A stretch of DNA of 64,000 bases from Brachymonas denitrificans (GCF_907163135.1 NZ_CAJQUA010000001.1:1193001-1257000); one strand, 5' to 3'. Positions 10,471 through 17,665 are shown, counted from the first letter of the stretch. Notes: generated by a model not told the origin, from the sequence alone. Translations and numbers: made by a program.

Positions 10471-11655
10471 TCAAGAAGTAGGCGACGGCACCCTCTGGAC
10501 CTCACCAGCCGCCATTCGTTTTTCGGTCCCCCCCTCCACTGCAGCGGGAATAGGTGCATCGCAGACCACCGTTCTTACCGAGCCATGGAAGTAAAGAGAG
10601 CCGACGCAGTGAGATATCGACGTCCACCTGTAACCCAACTTAGCCAGATCTTCCGCGTTGAGAGTGAACAGGCGTTTTCCGGCCTCGGTGACGCTGAACA
10701 CCGATATGTCACGATCCCCAAACTTCACATGCGCCTGCAGATGGATGCCCTTGCCCCGTAACGGTTCTGGCACCCCCTGCACTGCTGGCCGACCCCCTAC
10801 AGGCGCAGACGATGGCAAGGACCCCGCCCTAGCAGCCTTGCCCGACTGGGACACCTGAACCACCGCGCCGCCCGCTGCTTGATCTGCAGCTTTCTCATTC
10901 TTCGGCCAGAACGCCCAAGCGACGAACACCACCGAGAACGCCACCCATACCCATTTGAACCGGTTGAACTTGACGAGAAACGACGACACATCAGCCGCCC
11001 CGGACTCCTGCAACGCCGTGCCCTGCGTGTGCGACTTGTACAGCTTGAAATAACGAGACTGGTATTTTCGCTGCTGCGTCGAAACTTCACCGCCGCGCAC
11101 GCCGTCATGCACTTTTCTGATATAGCCGTCAGACTTTCCAAGCGCCGTAGCTTTCCGCACCTTGTAGCAAACCTGCACCAGATCAATAATCGGCTTGCTT
11201 ACCTTGCTGTGGCTTTGCGTGATTAGAAGCACATCGACGTTGTAATGGCGATGCATCGAATACCACTCTTCAACATCTTTAGACGTACCTTTTGCGGGCA
11301 GGCAAAAGTGACATTCGTCAATTACATAGAGCGGACCACGCCCGTTTTCATCGCGCCACGAATCCTGATAATCCGCCAGATTTGCAAATGGACGATCCAC
11401 GAAAGCATTGGACCCGCTTACATCACGGACACCGAAACCGGTAAACGCAATTTTAGGTTCTGGCTTTTGCGCTAATGTCTTCTCCCGAATATCAATCAGC
11501 TTTGCAGCACCGGGCACCACAGCTTCCAAATGCTCCACGTTCAACGGAAGATTTGTAATCACCTTGCGCCCAGCTTCCAAGGCAGGAAGCACATGAAAGG
11601 AAACGGCCTCATAGCTTTTTCCACCACCCGGAGCGCCCAAGATAATATTAATCAC
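10471..11655 (-). CDS. Zot/pI-type inovirus assembly ATPase
   Basis: Inner-membrane ATPase that drives filamentous-phage export (gene I, Zonular occludens toxin family). Of 394 residues, the Walker A motif GAPGGGKS is at 7-14 and Walker B LYVIDECH at about 109-116. LLITQSHSKV follows the nucleotide-binding core. One transmembrane helix (about 235-250) separates the cytoplasmic ATPase from a periplasmic tail of about 140 residues with two cysteines. The start is a GTG at 11655, preceded by GGGAG and five bases after the pVI-like stop codon. The family name does not mean this protein is a toxin. Confidence 0.93.
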   Translation of the reverse strand: MINIILGAPGGGKSYEAVSFHVLPALEAGRKVITNLPLNVEHLEAVVPGAAKLIDIREKTLAQKPEPKIAFTGFGVRDVSGSNAFVDRPFANLADYQDSWRDENGRGPLYVIDECHFCLPAKGTSKDVEEWYSMHRHYNVDVLLITQSHSKVSKPIIDLVQVCYKVRKATALGKSDGYIRKVHDGVRGGEVSTQQRKYQSRYFKLYKSHTQGTALQESGAADVSSFLVKFNRFKWVWVAFSVVFVAWAFWPKNEKAADQAAGGAVVQVSQSGKAARAGSLPSSAPVGGRPAVQGVPEPLRGKGIHLQAHVKFGDRDISVFSVTEAGKRLFTLNAEDLAKLGYRWTSISHCVGSLYFHGSVRTVVCDAPIPAAVEGGTEKRMAAGEVQRVPSPTS

Positions 11656-11660
11656 GACCG

Positions 11661-11984
11661 TTAACTCCCCAAACGAGTGAATGGCACCAGCTGGAGCAGC
11701 AAGCGAATACCAATTGCAGACACAATAATGGCGCCAGCTTCACCAACGCCCAGCAATCCAAGGACATTAATAATCTCGGATGGCAAATCACCCCATGCCG
11801 CCACCCCCTGCAAACCGGACAGATCAAGCTGCGAGAGAGCCGAAATTGCAATGTCCAACATCCCTTCAAATAACCAAGACGCAAGGTCCCCCAGCATATC
11901 CAAAAAGGCATAAATGACTTCAATAACCAAATCATAAAGCCAGCTTGCAAACTCAATAATTCTAGACTTCAACCAATCCAGCAT
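11661..11984 (-). CDS. pVI-like minor coat protein (DUF2523-type)
   Basis: A 107-residue, very hydrophobic protein with helices at about 10-50 and 78-100, placed between pIII and Zot exactly where pVI lies in filamentous phages. I use the ATG at 11984 (MLDWLKSRIIEF): a GGGGGG ribosome site sits just upstream, and it begins one base after the pIII stop codon. A farther upstream start would lie inside pIII. The family assignment rests on size, hydrophobicity and position. Confidence 0.8.
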   Translation of the reverse strand: MLDWLKSRIIEFASWLYDLVIEVIYAFLDMLGDLASWLFEGMLDIAISALSQLDLSGLQGVAAWGDLPSEIINVLGLLGVGEAGAIIVSAIGIRLLLQLVPFTRLGS

Positions 11985-11985
11985 A

Positions 11986-13269
11986 TTACCCCCCAAACAC
12001 GATACGACGAGCAGCAACCAACGCCGTAACCATTAATATCGCCCTCAAAACACCCCATAGCCATTCAGGAGGTGCAAGGTCCACAGTTCCGAAATTCGCA
12101 AACCCTCCGAGATTCATATCCAACTGAAAACGCGGAATACTCCCCCCGGAATAACTCGGCATCATGGAAGCTGCCAAAGAGCCCAACGATGTTCCCTGTA
12201 GTTCTGCCGACTTCTGTTGCCAAACGCCTAAAAGTCCATCGGGGTAATAAGGTTCATATAGCCTGCCAATCGAACGCAACGGACCGCCTGCATTCACATC
12301 CGACGTGCCGACTTCGCCGGTGCCCGTGTCATCGCCTGTGCCCGTGCCATCGCCTGTGCCCGTGCCATTGCCTGTGCCTGTGCCATCGCCTGTACCTGTG
12401 CCCGTGCCATCGCCTGTACCCGTGCCATCGCCTGTGCCCGTGCCATCGCCTGTACCCGTGCCATCGCCTGTGCCCGTGCCATCGCCTGTACCCGCATCAT
12501 CGCCAGACCCCGTACCCGTACCGTCACCGCCCGACCCCGTGCCCGTACCATCACCACCCGACCCCGTATCTCCACTAACAGCCGCAGGTGATGCCAACTT
12601 AGGTTGGGTCAGTTCTGTGGTATTCGTCGTGCATGCCCCCCCGGTGGAAACGCTGTTTACTTCATAATAAGTTGCATACCATCCCTGCTCATTCGGCTGA
12701 GTGTTATAAAGCGCCATTGATGCGTTTACCTGATCTTCAGGGATATATTCGCACTTATTATCGCAAATAGTGGTAACAGAGTTATAAACTTCCTCATATG
12801 TATAACCCCGGTATTCCAATTGAGTAGCCGGAGAGGTGCTAGTATCAACCCTAGACCAGCCACCATACAACGACTGCACTTTACGCTGATTCTGCGCGCA
12901 CTGATTAGGAATCGCAGCACACTCACCTGACGAATAATTATAATCATAGCCGTTTGGGCACGCTGCATGCTGGAAAATCACATAAGCATGCGTCGTGCTT
13001 CTTTCATAAATCGGCGCCGTAGTACTATTAACAAACTGAATTGCCCAACGTTCATTCTCTTTAATCCACTGCTCCATATCTACATACGGATAAACCGGAC
13101 CATAATCACTTTGCTGGAACAGTGTTTTTGCCTGCGAAATACAACTGGCCCATGTTCCAGTGCATTTTTCATAGCGATTTGGCGGAAGATTGATATAAAA
13201 ATAATCTGCCAGCGCAGAACCGGAGAATACCAGCGCAACGAAGGCAAATAAAACGCGACTCATTCTCAT
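11986..13269 (-). CDS. pIII-like adsorption protein with Gly/Thr/Asp-rich repeat linker (TspB-like)
   Basis: Probably the tip protein that binds the host pilus or receptor. The 427 residues have a signal peptide (1-21, ending GSALA), a cysteine-bearing aromatic-rich N-domain (about 22-225), a linker of GDGTGT-type repeats (about 230-325), a short C-domain and a final hydrophobic anchor, [21 protein letters not shown]. This is the classical pIII plan: receptor domain, glycine-rich tether, membrane anchor. It is more AT-rich in the N-domain than its neighbours. The start ATG overlaps the stop of the 30-residue peptide gene by four bases. The N-domain is not recognisable beyond a general resemblance to neisserial TspB proteins. 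Confidence 0.8.
   Translation of the reverse strand: MRMSRVLFAFVALVFSGSALADYFYINLPPNRYEKCTGTWASCISQAKTLFQQSDYGPVYPYVDMEQWIKENERWAIQFVNSTTAPIYERSTTHAYVIFQHAACPNGYDYNYSSGECAAIPNQCAQNQRKVQSLYGGWSRVDTSTSPATQLEYRGYTYEEVYNSVTTICDNKCEYIPEDQVNASMALYNTQPNEQGWYATYYEVNSVSTGGACTTNTTELTQPKLASPAAVSGDTGSGGDGTGTGSGGDGTGTGSGDDAGTGDGTGTGDGTGTGDGTGTGDGTGTGDGTGTGTGDGTGTGNGTGTGDGTGTGDDTGTGEVGTSDVNAGGPLRSIGRLYEPYYPDGLLGVWQQKSAELQGTSLGSLAASMMPSYSGGSIPRFQLDMNLGGFANFGTVDLAPPEWLWGVLRAILMVTALVAARRIVFGG
12317..12502 (-). repeat. Tandem 18-bp repeat array within the pIII-like gene
   Basis: Ten consecutive units with plus-strand consensus CCTGTGCCCGTGCCATCG, differing mainly at a few third-codon bases; one unit (12389-12412) carries an extra 6 bp. 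The array encodes the GDGTGT linker. More degenerate copies continue to about 12560. All length steps are multiples of six bases, so copy changes keep the frame. Confidence 0.9.
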
Positions 13270-13358
13270 ATATCAGCACCCCGCATGAAAGCAAAACCGG
13301 CCAAAGCACCAATCAAGAAAAATATTGCGTAGTAAAGAGCCACCAGAGCCGCCAGCAT
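13266..13358 (-). CDS. 30-residue membrane peptide, pVII/pIX-like
   Basis: An ORF of only 31 codons between the coat-gene terminator and pIII. It begins [14 protein letters not shown] and ends [11 protein letters not shown], a single hydrophobic helix with a positive end. A GGGGG ribosome site stands a few bases before the ATG at 13358, and its TGA overlaps the pIII ATG by four bases (ATGA). Filamentous phages carry one or two such peptides (gVII, gIX, about 30 residues) near gVIII and gIII, which cap the virion. Function is inferred from size, hydrophobicity, position and coupling. Confidence 0.7.
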   Translation of the reverse strand: MLAALVALYYAIFFLIGALAGFAFMRGADI

Positions 13359-13372
13359 AAAACCCCCAAAAC

Positions 13373-13405
13373 AAAAAAGCCGCACCCATTTTTTACAGGT
13401 GCGGC
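13373..13405 (-). terminator. Terminator after the major coat protein gene
   Basis: GCCGCACC (13379-13386 on the plus strand) pairs with GGTGCGGC (13398-13405), with an 11-base loop, then six T residues on the minus strand. It lies directly after the coat gene. Filamentous phages place a terminator here so that coat mRNA greatly exceeds that of downstream assembly genes. Confidence 0.85.
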
Positions 13406-13429
13406 GATCACATCATCAGAAGGCCGCTA

Positions 13430-13645
13430 TTAGACCTTGGAGATAATGCGCTTGGCGATATCCGGGCCCTTCATCACAAGAGCGATGCCGACGATTGCCA
13501 CCGCCAGAGCGCCCACCTTAGTTTCAAGGCCCGACAGGTCGATGGCACCAAAAACGGTATCCAGTTGAGTGTTTGCCATGGCCGAAGAAACGGCACCCAG
13601 CGTCAGAGCGGAGAAGGCGGCAACTTTTTTGTTGATGAAAGACAT
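13430..13645 (-). CDS. Major coat protein, pVIII-like
   Basis: A 71-residue precursor. The signal peptide (MSFINKKVAAF..., cut after SAMA at residue 24) leaves a 47-residue mature peptide: a short amphipathic acidic N-terminus (NTQLDTVFGAIDLSG), a transmembrane helix (about 45-59) and a lysine/arginine-rich C-terminus that would face the DNA. This is the standard pVIII design. AGAGGA stands eight bases before the ATG at 13645. Longer upstream starts have no ribosome site. A terminator follows immediately. Confidence 0.9.
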   Translation of the reverse strand: MSFINKKVAAFSALTLGAVSSAMANTQLDTVFGAIDLSGLETKVGALAVAIVGIALVMKGPDIAKRIISKV

Positions 13646-13713
13646 TGGAAAAATCCTCTTTAATAATCGGTGCGAAATTACACCGGCAAAGCACCAGCCT
13701 TGCCCCTGTAATC

Positions 13714-14079
13714 TCATATTTTGCGAATCATCCTTACAGCAAGGCCGACGACATAGCCGAACACCGCAAAGAACACCACGACACCAAAGCCAAACGCTAC
13801 CGCCTGACCTGTTGTTTCATGCGTGATGCCAACAGCCGCAAAGTCCTCAACCGTCACCATTTGCGATGCAGTGGACCCGGTGTCAGAAACAGGATGATCC
13901 GAGTTATCAGCTGGGGACGTATAGGGCATTTGCAGTTCAAGCGCACACGGCGACGAGTGGCCCGAACAGATCAAAATGGTTTGATCAGGATTAAGCGCCG
14001 CCGGATCAAACTCATAGCCCGACTGATCCGATTCCGCGCACACCGATGCGCCCTGTACCGAGCAATTGAAGTAGTACAT
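13714..14079 (-). CDS. Unknown inovirus protein with C-terminal transmembrane helix
   Basis: A 121-residue protein beginning MYYFNCSVQGASVC. It has four cysteines in the first half, an acidic, Ser/Thr-rich middle and one hydrophobic helix near the C-terminus (QAVAFGFGVVVFFAVFGYVV), followed by a basic end. There is no signal peptide. The ATG at 14079 comes one base after the stop of the preceding gene. Position between the ssDNA-binding gene and the major coat gene suggests a minor virion or assembly protein. I do not recognise the family. Confidence 0.65.
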   Translation of the reverse strand: MYYFNCSVQGASVCAESDQSGYEFDPAALNPDQTILICSGHSSPCALELQMPYTSPADNSDHPVSDTGSTASQMVTVEDFAAVGITHETTGQAVAFGFGVVVFFAVFGYVVGLAVRMIRKI

Positions 14080-14080
14080 A

Positions 14081-14299
14081 TCAACCCATGTAATCGTCAA
14101 CAGTACCGAGCCGGTCAAGGTCTACGATGACGGCCCTGTCATCCCAATCCGTCCAGTCCTCCAGCGTCTGTTGTGCCTGCTCGGGATCCCGGAGAACCCC
14201 TGCACCTGCATCCCGGAGAGACTCGACCCATTCCGGCTGCCCGTCCGCGTCTGGGACGAGGAAGGCACGCCGCTTGAGGGAATGGATCAGGAGCCGCAT
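14081..14299 (-). CDS. Unknown 72-residue inovirus protein
   Basis: Small soluble acidic protein (MRLLIHSLKRRAFLVPDADG..., ending VDDYMG). Its ATG at 14299 overlaps the stop of the ssDNA-binding gene (TAATG) and its stop lies one base before the next ATG, so it is tightly coupled on both sides. No membrane segment or known motif is seen. Overlap architecture and codon pattern support a real gene; function is unknown. Confidence 0.6.
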   Translation of the reverse strand: MRLLIHSLKRRAFLVPDADGQPEWVESLRDAGAGVLRDPEQAQQTLEDWTDWDDRAVIVDLDRLGTVDDYMG

Positions 14300-14613
14300 T
14301 ACTGTGCTTTCGTGGCTTGCGCTGTGGGCTTGAGAGCGACGAGCTTCAAACTGGTACTGTCTTCACGGCCCGCGCCGAGTTCGAACGTGGCATCAGCCTT
14401 GATCGGGAAGGACTTGGAGAGGTGCGCCCACTTGTCGAACTCTTCCGCGCTGCCGAGCTTGAAGGGGCGCGTTACGGTGCCGATGCTGCGGCCACTGCTG
14501 TTTTCCTGCAGATCCACTTCGATATGAAACGTGGTGCTGCTGTAGGCGCGGCCCTCAATCTGGCCTTTGCTTTCCTTGATGCCGTGAACGATGGCCGTAG
14601 TATTGAATTGCAT
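14299..14613 (-). CDS. Inovirus single-stranded DNA-binding protein (pV-like)
   Basis: A 104-residue protein with alternating beta-strand character and no membrane segment, just downstream of Rep. This is the place of the gene V protein, which coats the phage's ssDNA before export. It begins MQFNTTAIVHGIKESKG and contains STTFHIEVDLQ. AGAGGAAA precedes the ATG at 14613. The assignment rests on size, context and fold impression. Confidence 0.7.
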   Translation of the reverse strand: MQFNTTAIVHGIKESKGQIEGRAYSSTTFHIEVDLQENSSGRSIGTVTRPFKLGSAEEFDKWAHLSKSFPIKADATFELGAGREDSTSLKLVALKPTAQATKAQ

Positions 14614-14653
14614 GTCTGTTTCCTCTTTTCGCCCAGGTTGAAAAATGGCGTGG

Positions 14654-15841
14654 TCAGGCTGGGCAAGCCTGCGCCGGGTGGTTGTTCAGGATTCGATCGA
14701 AAGCTGCGCGACGTTCGGCAACCGAGAATTGCTGTAGGCGCTTCGGCAGCTTCGACGTTGTGACCAGATCGAGGAAGGATTCCCCGGCCAGATCAAAGGC
14801 CGTGGCGATGCTTGCCGCCGCCGTGTTGTTCAGCCAGCGCCACACGCGCGAGACTGCAGCGTCTGCGGTCTTGTCTTGCAGACGTTCCCGGCACTGGACA
14901 GGTTCGGGCGAAATTTCCGTGAGCTGAGAGTTAAATTCGCTCAGCATCGAGGCGTGCCAATCGCTGGCCCCGGCGAAGAAGTCAGCCGGACGGCGCAGCA
15001 TGTCTGAGGGCAGATCGCGCAGCTTGTTGCCGTAGCGCAGTTCGATGCGCTGCCATTTGTCGCCGCTCTCACGCCCGAAAAGCTGATGGCCCTTTTCGTA
15101 AACGTTGGTCTGCTTGCCGGCCTCTTTGCTGCCGATGTAGAAGGAGCGTTCCGCGCCATTGCACCAGTCGCCGACCTGATTGCATTTAGGGCGCTTGCCC
15201 CTGCTGTCACACAGGCCAGTCATGTAGTCCTGCTGGACCCGAGCCATGCCCCCGGCGATGCCGCCGAAGAAGTCCAGCGCGTAATCGATTCGGGTGATGC
15301 TTGCCCGGTATTCGTCGATCAGATCGGCCACACGTTCCCGCCAGCCGGACGCCGCATAGGTACAGGCAGCGCCGTACAGGTTGCAGTGCAGGGTGTCCGC
15401 TTGCGCCTTCTGGCGTGGGCTGTCGCTGCTGGCACCGAAGCCAACCCAGCCGCATTCCTGCCCGTTCCGATGGATGGACCAACGCGCCTTATAAAAGTCA
15501 TGGCCCTTGTTGATGCCCTCATGAACCGTGAAGCCCTGCCCGAGCAGTTCTGCCACTCGTTGCGCCAGTTCATGCGCTTGCATGGCTGGCGTCTGGTCGC
15601 AGTCGGGAACCTGCCGGATCAAGTGATTGATCAACGCAGTCCTGTATTCAGGCTCCCAGATGTTGTAATGCTGGTCCACCGGTGCCGGAAAGAGCATGTC
15701 AGCGGAAGGAGTGCCAGCGTTGCGCAGGCGAGCCGTGAAGCGCAGCCAATCCACATGCACCGGGCCAGAGTGTGCCCGTTCGGCTTCCAGCAGGGAACGA
15801 ACTTCGCGCCCATCGAACGCAAGAGCATTTTTCCGGGTCAT
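14654..15841 (-). CDS. Rolling-circle replication initiation protein (Rep_trans-type)
   Basis: Nicks the phage origin to start rolling-circle replication. The 395 residues contain a RIDYALDFFGG motif (about residue 190) and the catalytic-tyrosine region NVYEKGHQLFG followed by WQRIELRYGNKLRDLP, as in the replication initiation factor family of inoviruses and related plasmids. The start ATG overlaps the stop of the zinc-ribbon gene by four bases. The origin itself was not found. Confidence 0.85.
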   Translation of the reverse strand: MTRKNALAFDGREVRSLLEAERAHSGPVHVDWLRFTARLRNAGTPSADMLFPAPVDQHYNIWEPEYRTALINHLIRQVPDCDQTPAMQAHELAQRVAELLGQGFTVHEGINKGHDFYKARWSIHRNGQECGWVGFGASSDSPRQKAQADTLHCNLYGAACTYAASGWRERVADLIDEYRASITRIDYALDFFGGIAGGMARVQQDYMTGLCDSRGKRPKCNQVGDWCNGAERSFYIGSKEAGKQTNVYEKGHQLFGRESGDKWQRIELRYGNKLRDLPSDMLRRPADFFAGASDWHASMLSEFNSQLTEISPEPVQCRERLQDKTADAAVSRVWRWLNNTAAASIATAFDLAGESFLDLVTTSKLPKRLQQFSVAERRAAFDRILNNHPAQACPA

Positions 15842-16107
15842 AGCAGGCCCCCGTTATTGTTCTCCCCGTGATTACCAAGGGGGAAGCCGCAGAGCGGTGC
15901 GGCCGCAGCGGCAGCCACTCCCCGCTGGGGCCCCTCTCCCGCCGCAGCCGCAGCGATACGCGCCATGTCCGAACGCATGAAGCGACCAACCCACTCATGG
16001 CCGCAGCAGCTGCACTCGATCAGGCGCTGCCCGCGATCATGGAAACCAGTCACAAAGTGCATGTCACGATCGTGGCAAGAAGGACAAGTACGAAGAACGA
16101 AAGTCAT
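15838..16107 (-). CDS. Small zinc-ribbon protein at the head of the phage operon
   Basis: An 89-residue protein with two cysteine pairs, CPSCHDRD (residues 8-11) and CSCCGHEW (about 33-36), spaced like a TFIIS/transposon-type zinc ribbon. An alanine-rich, probably unstructured tail follows. It is the first gene after the operator region and overlaps Rep by four bases. A role in early regulation or replication is inferred from position only. No strong ribosome site is seen before the ATG at 16107. Confidence 0.65.
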   Translation of the reverse strand: MTFVLRTCPSCHDRDMHFVTGFHDRGQRLIECSCCGHEWVGRFMRSDMARIAAAAAGEGPQRGVAAAAAAPLCGFPLGNHGENNNGGLL

Positions 16108-16123
16108 GATTAAGTCGGAAAAT

Positions 16124-16140
16124 GTTTACACCGTGTAAAC
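16124..16140. promoter_or_regulatory. Palindromic operator, GTTTACA-N3-TGTAAAC
   Basis: A perfect 7-bp inverted repeat around CCG, located in the short divergent region between the Rep operon and the HTH regulator. A related imperfect copy follows at 16159-16175. It is a likely binding site for the divergent regulator. Its left arm could double as a -35 (TTTACA) for the plus-strand regulator gene. Confidence 0.55.
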
Positions 16141-16158
16141 GGATACGATGATAGCATT

Positions 16159-16175
16159 GTTTACGTCATGGAAAC
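16159..16175. promoter_or_regulatory. Second, imperfect operator copy, GTTTAC-N5-GGAAAC
   Basis: Same 17-base length and outer bases as the operator at 16124-16140, 35 bp away, with one mismatched arm position and a different centre. It lies just before the chosen start of the regulator (16187), a typical place for autorepression. Confidence 0.4.
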
Positions 16176-16186
16176 ATGACAACCTC

Positions 16187-16498
16187 ATGTCACGAGCAAA
16201 AAAGGCCCGAGAAATGCCAAAAGCAGTAGATTTAGTTAACAAGGCGCTCGACATCGCCAGTGGTGCCGAGTGGGGGCGACGCTTAGGAATCAGCCGGACG
16301 GCTCTCCATGCAGCGCGGAATCGCGGACAGGTCAGCCCGGCAATTGCGTTCTGCCTTGCTGAAGAATTGGGAGAAAACGCCCTATACTGGCAGGCCATTG
16401 CGACCGCCGAAGGCGAGAAAGACAGCGCAGCAAAGGCCCGTATGCTGGCCCGGCTGGCAAAGATGGAACACACCTTTGTTGGTGTGGTCAAGTCATAA
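16187..16498 (+). CDS. Phage HTH regulator (Cro/DUF3693-like)
   Basis: A 103-residue DNA-binding protein with a helix-turn-helix in WGRRLGISRTALHAARNRGQ and a following helix AIAFCLAEELGENALYWQA, resembling small inovirus repressors of the DUF3693 type. It is divergent from the Rep operon, with two palindromes between them, so it probably controls lysogeny. I use the ATG at 16187 (MSRAKKAREM), because an ATG at 16148 would lie between the palindromes. It ends 60 bp before a host gene in the same direction. Confidence 0.75.
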   Translation: MSRAKKAREMPKAVDLVNKALDIASGAEWGRRLGISRTALHAARNRGQVSPAIAFCLAEELGENALYWQAIATAEGEKDSAAKARMLARLAKMEHTFVGVVKS

Positions 16499-16507
16499 TT
16501 TGACCAC
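16484..16507. repeat. Inverted repeat at the right edge of the prophage
   Basis: GTGGTCAA (16484-16491) and TTGACCAC (16500-16507) form a perfect 8-bp inverted repeat around GTCATAAT, spanning the regulator's stop codon. There is no T run. It could be a weak terminator for the regulator or part of the recombination site. I found no matching copy at the left edge. Confidence 0.4.
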
Positions 16508-16558
16508 AATTTGCCGTTCTGGTGCAGCGCAGCAGTTGCGCCCCAACAAAGGACCCTC

Positions 16559-16936
16559 ATGAAAATCCAGCCCGACCGCATGGATGTACAGGCCATCACT
16601 GCCCACGGACCGGGCTGGGTGGCCGTCGATCACCGCCAGTTCAAGGAGAGCCTGGTGCTCAGTTCCGACGGCTATCTGCAGCGCTGGAATTGCGACCGTT
16701 TCGAGGATCTCGGCCCCGAGCATTTCGGCGCGCTGGCCGAGCACGACTGCGAACTGGTGATCTTCGGCAGCGGCAACCGCCTGCGCTTCGTGCATCCACA
16801 ATGGACAGCCGCGCTGCTGCAACGCCGCATCGGGATCGAAACCATGGATACCGCGGCGGCCTGCCGCACCTACAACGTGCTGGCCGGTGAAGGACGCAAG
16901 GTACTGGCAGCGCTGCTGGTCGAGCCCTCCGCCTGA
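16559..16936 (+). CDS. Mth938-like domain protein (DUF498/NDUFAF3-like)
   Basis: A 125-residue small soluble protein beginning MKIQPDRMDVQAITAHGPGWV. It has ELVIFGSGNRLRF in the middle and the MDTAAACRTYNVLAGEGRKV ending typical of the Mth938-like superfamily. Its biochemical function is not established. AAAGGA precedes the ATG. It is the first host gene right of the inovirus. In related bacteria this type of gene stands near bcp, as here, with the alaA operon on the other side. Confidence 0.85.
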   Translation: MKIQPDRMDVQAITAHGPGWVAVDHRQFKESLVLSSDGYLQRWNCDRFEDLGPEHFGALAEHDCELVIFGSGNRLRFVHPQWTAALLQRRIGIETMDTAAACRTYNVLAGEGRKVLAALLVEPSA

Positions 16937-17135
16937 CATGGGGATTACACAGAGGCACGTTTTGGCAATTTGGTTTAAAATAGGGGTTTGGACAGCACTT
17001 GGCACCCGGCCTGCTGTCGTTTGAAGACGGGTCTGCGCCCAGCGTACAAACTGCGCCACCTCCGTTCAGGGCGATGGCGTTTCACCCCCCGATCCTGCCC
17101 CCGTCTTCCCTTACAAAAGAGAGATTGATACACAC

Positions 17136-17642
17136 ATGGCAATCGTCGTAGACAAGCTGATTCCCGAGTTCGACGCCAACGCTACCAACGGTGTAAAGGT
17201 CAGCAACACCTCCCACCTCGGCCAGATCGTTGTGCTGTTTTTCTACCCGAAGGACAATACCCCCGGCTGCACCACCGAGGCGATGGAGTTCCGTGACAAG
17301 TACAAGGACTTCGAAAAGGCCGGCGCCGCCGTCTTCGGCGTCTCGCGCGACAACATGACCTCGCACGACGGCTTCAAGGCCAAGCTTGAGCTGCCCTACG
17401 AGCTGATCGCCGATACCGAAGAGAAGATGTGCCACATGTTCGGCGTGGTCAAGAACAAGATCATGTACGGCAAGAAGGTCAAGGGCATCGAGCGCAGCAC
17501 CTTCCTGATCGGCCCCGACGGCATCCTGCGCCAGGAATGGCGCGGCATCAAGGTCGCCGGCCACGTGGCCGAAGTGCTCAAGGCCGTCAAGGCCCTGAAG
17601 AAGACTGCTGCCGCTCCCGCTACGGCCGAACAGGCCGAGTAA
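17136..17642 (+). CDS. bcp: Peroxiredoxin, Bcp/PrxQ type
   Basis: Thiol peroxidase that reduces hydrogen and organic peroxides. It has 168 residues, with the peroxidatic cysteine C45 in FYPKDNTPGCTTEAMEFRD and the conserved arginine in STFLIGPDG...QEWRG. No second cysteine five residues later (the PrxQ resolving position) is visible, so it may act as a 1-Cys or atypical enzyme. AGAGAGA precedes the ATG. A 199-bp gap from the upstream gene suggests a separate promoter, and a terminator follows. Confidence 0.93.
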   Translation: MAIVVDKLIPEFDANATNGVKVSNTSHLGQIVVLFFYPKDNTPGCTTEAMEFRDKYKDFEKAGAAVFGVSRDNMTSHDGFKAKLELPYELIADTEEKMCHMFGVVKNKIMYGKKVKGIERSTFLIGPDGILRQEWRGIKVAGHVAEVLKAVKALKKTAAAPATAEQAE

Positions 17643-17665
17643 GCGCCGAGCTCGGCCCGTCAGCA

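Larger units (their letters stand above)
9774..16498. mobile_element. Inovirus (filamentous phage) prophage, apparently complete
   Basis: A roughly 6.7-kb block with the canonical filamentous-phage order on the minus strand: zinc-ribbon protein, Rep, ssDNA-binding protein, two small genes, major coat, small membrane peptide, pIII, pVI, Zot/pI, then a serine recombinase. A divergent HTH regulator closes the other end. Genes are tightly packed with ATGA, TGATG or TAATG overlaps. Base composition is visibly more AT-rich in parts (10.36-10.40 kb, 12.6-13.3 kb) than in the flanks. The neighbours are the host genes alaA and a Mth938-like gene. I found no clear direct-repeat att sites, so the exact ends are inferred from the gene edges. 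Confidence 0.9.

Noticed and set aside
10471-11655. Zot as a virulence toxin.
   Set aside because: Walker motifs, one membrane helix and the phage gene order indicate the pI assembly ATPase. The toxin label is historical and nothing here shows toxicity.
12317-12502. Regular short repeats that could suggest a CRISPR array.
   Set aside because: The units are contiguous without unique spacers, lie within a coding frame and encode a Gly/Thr linker.
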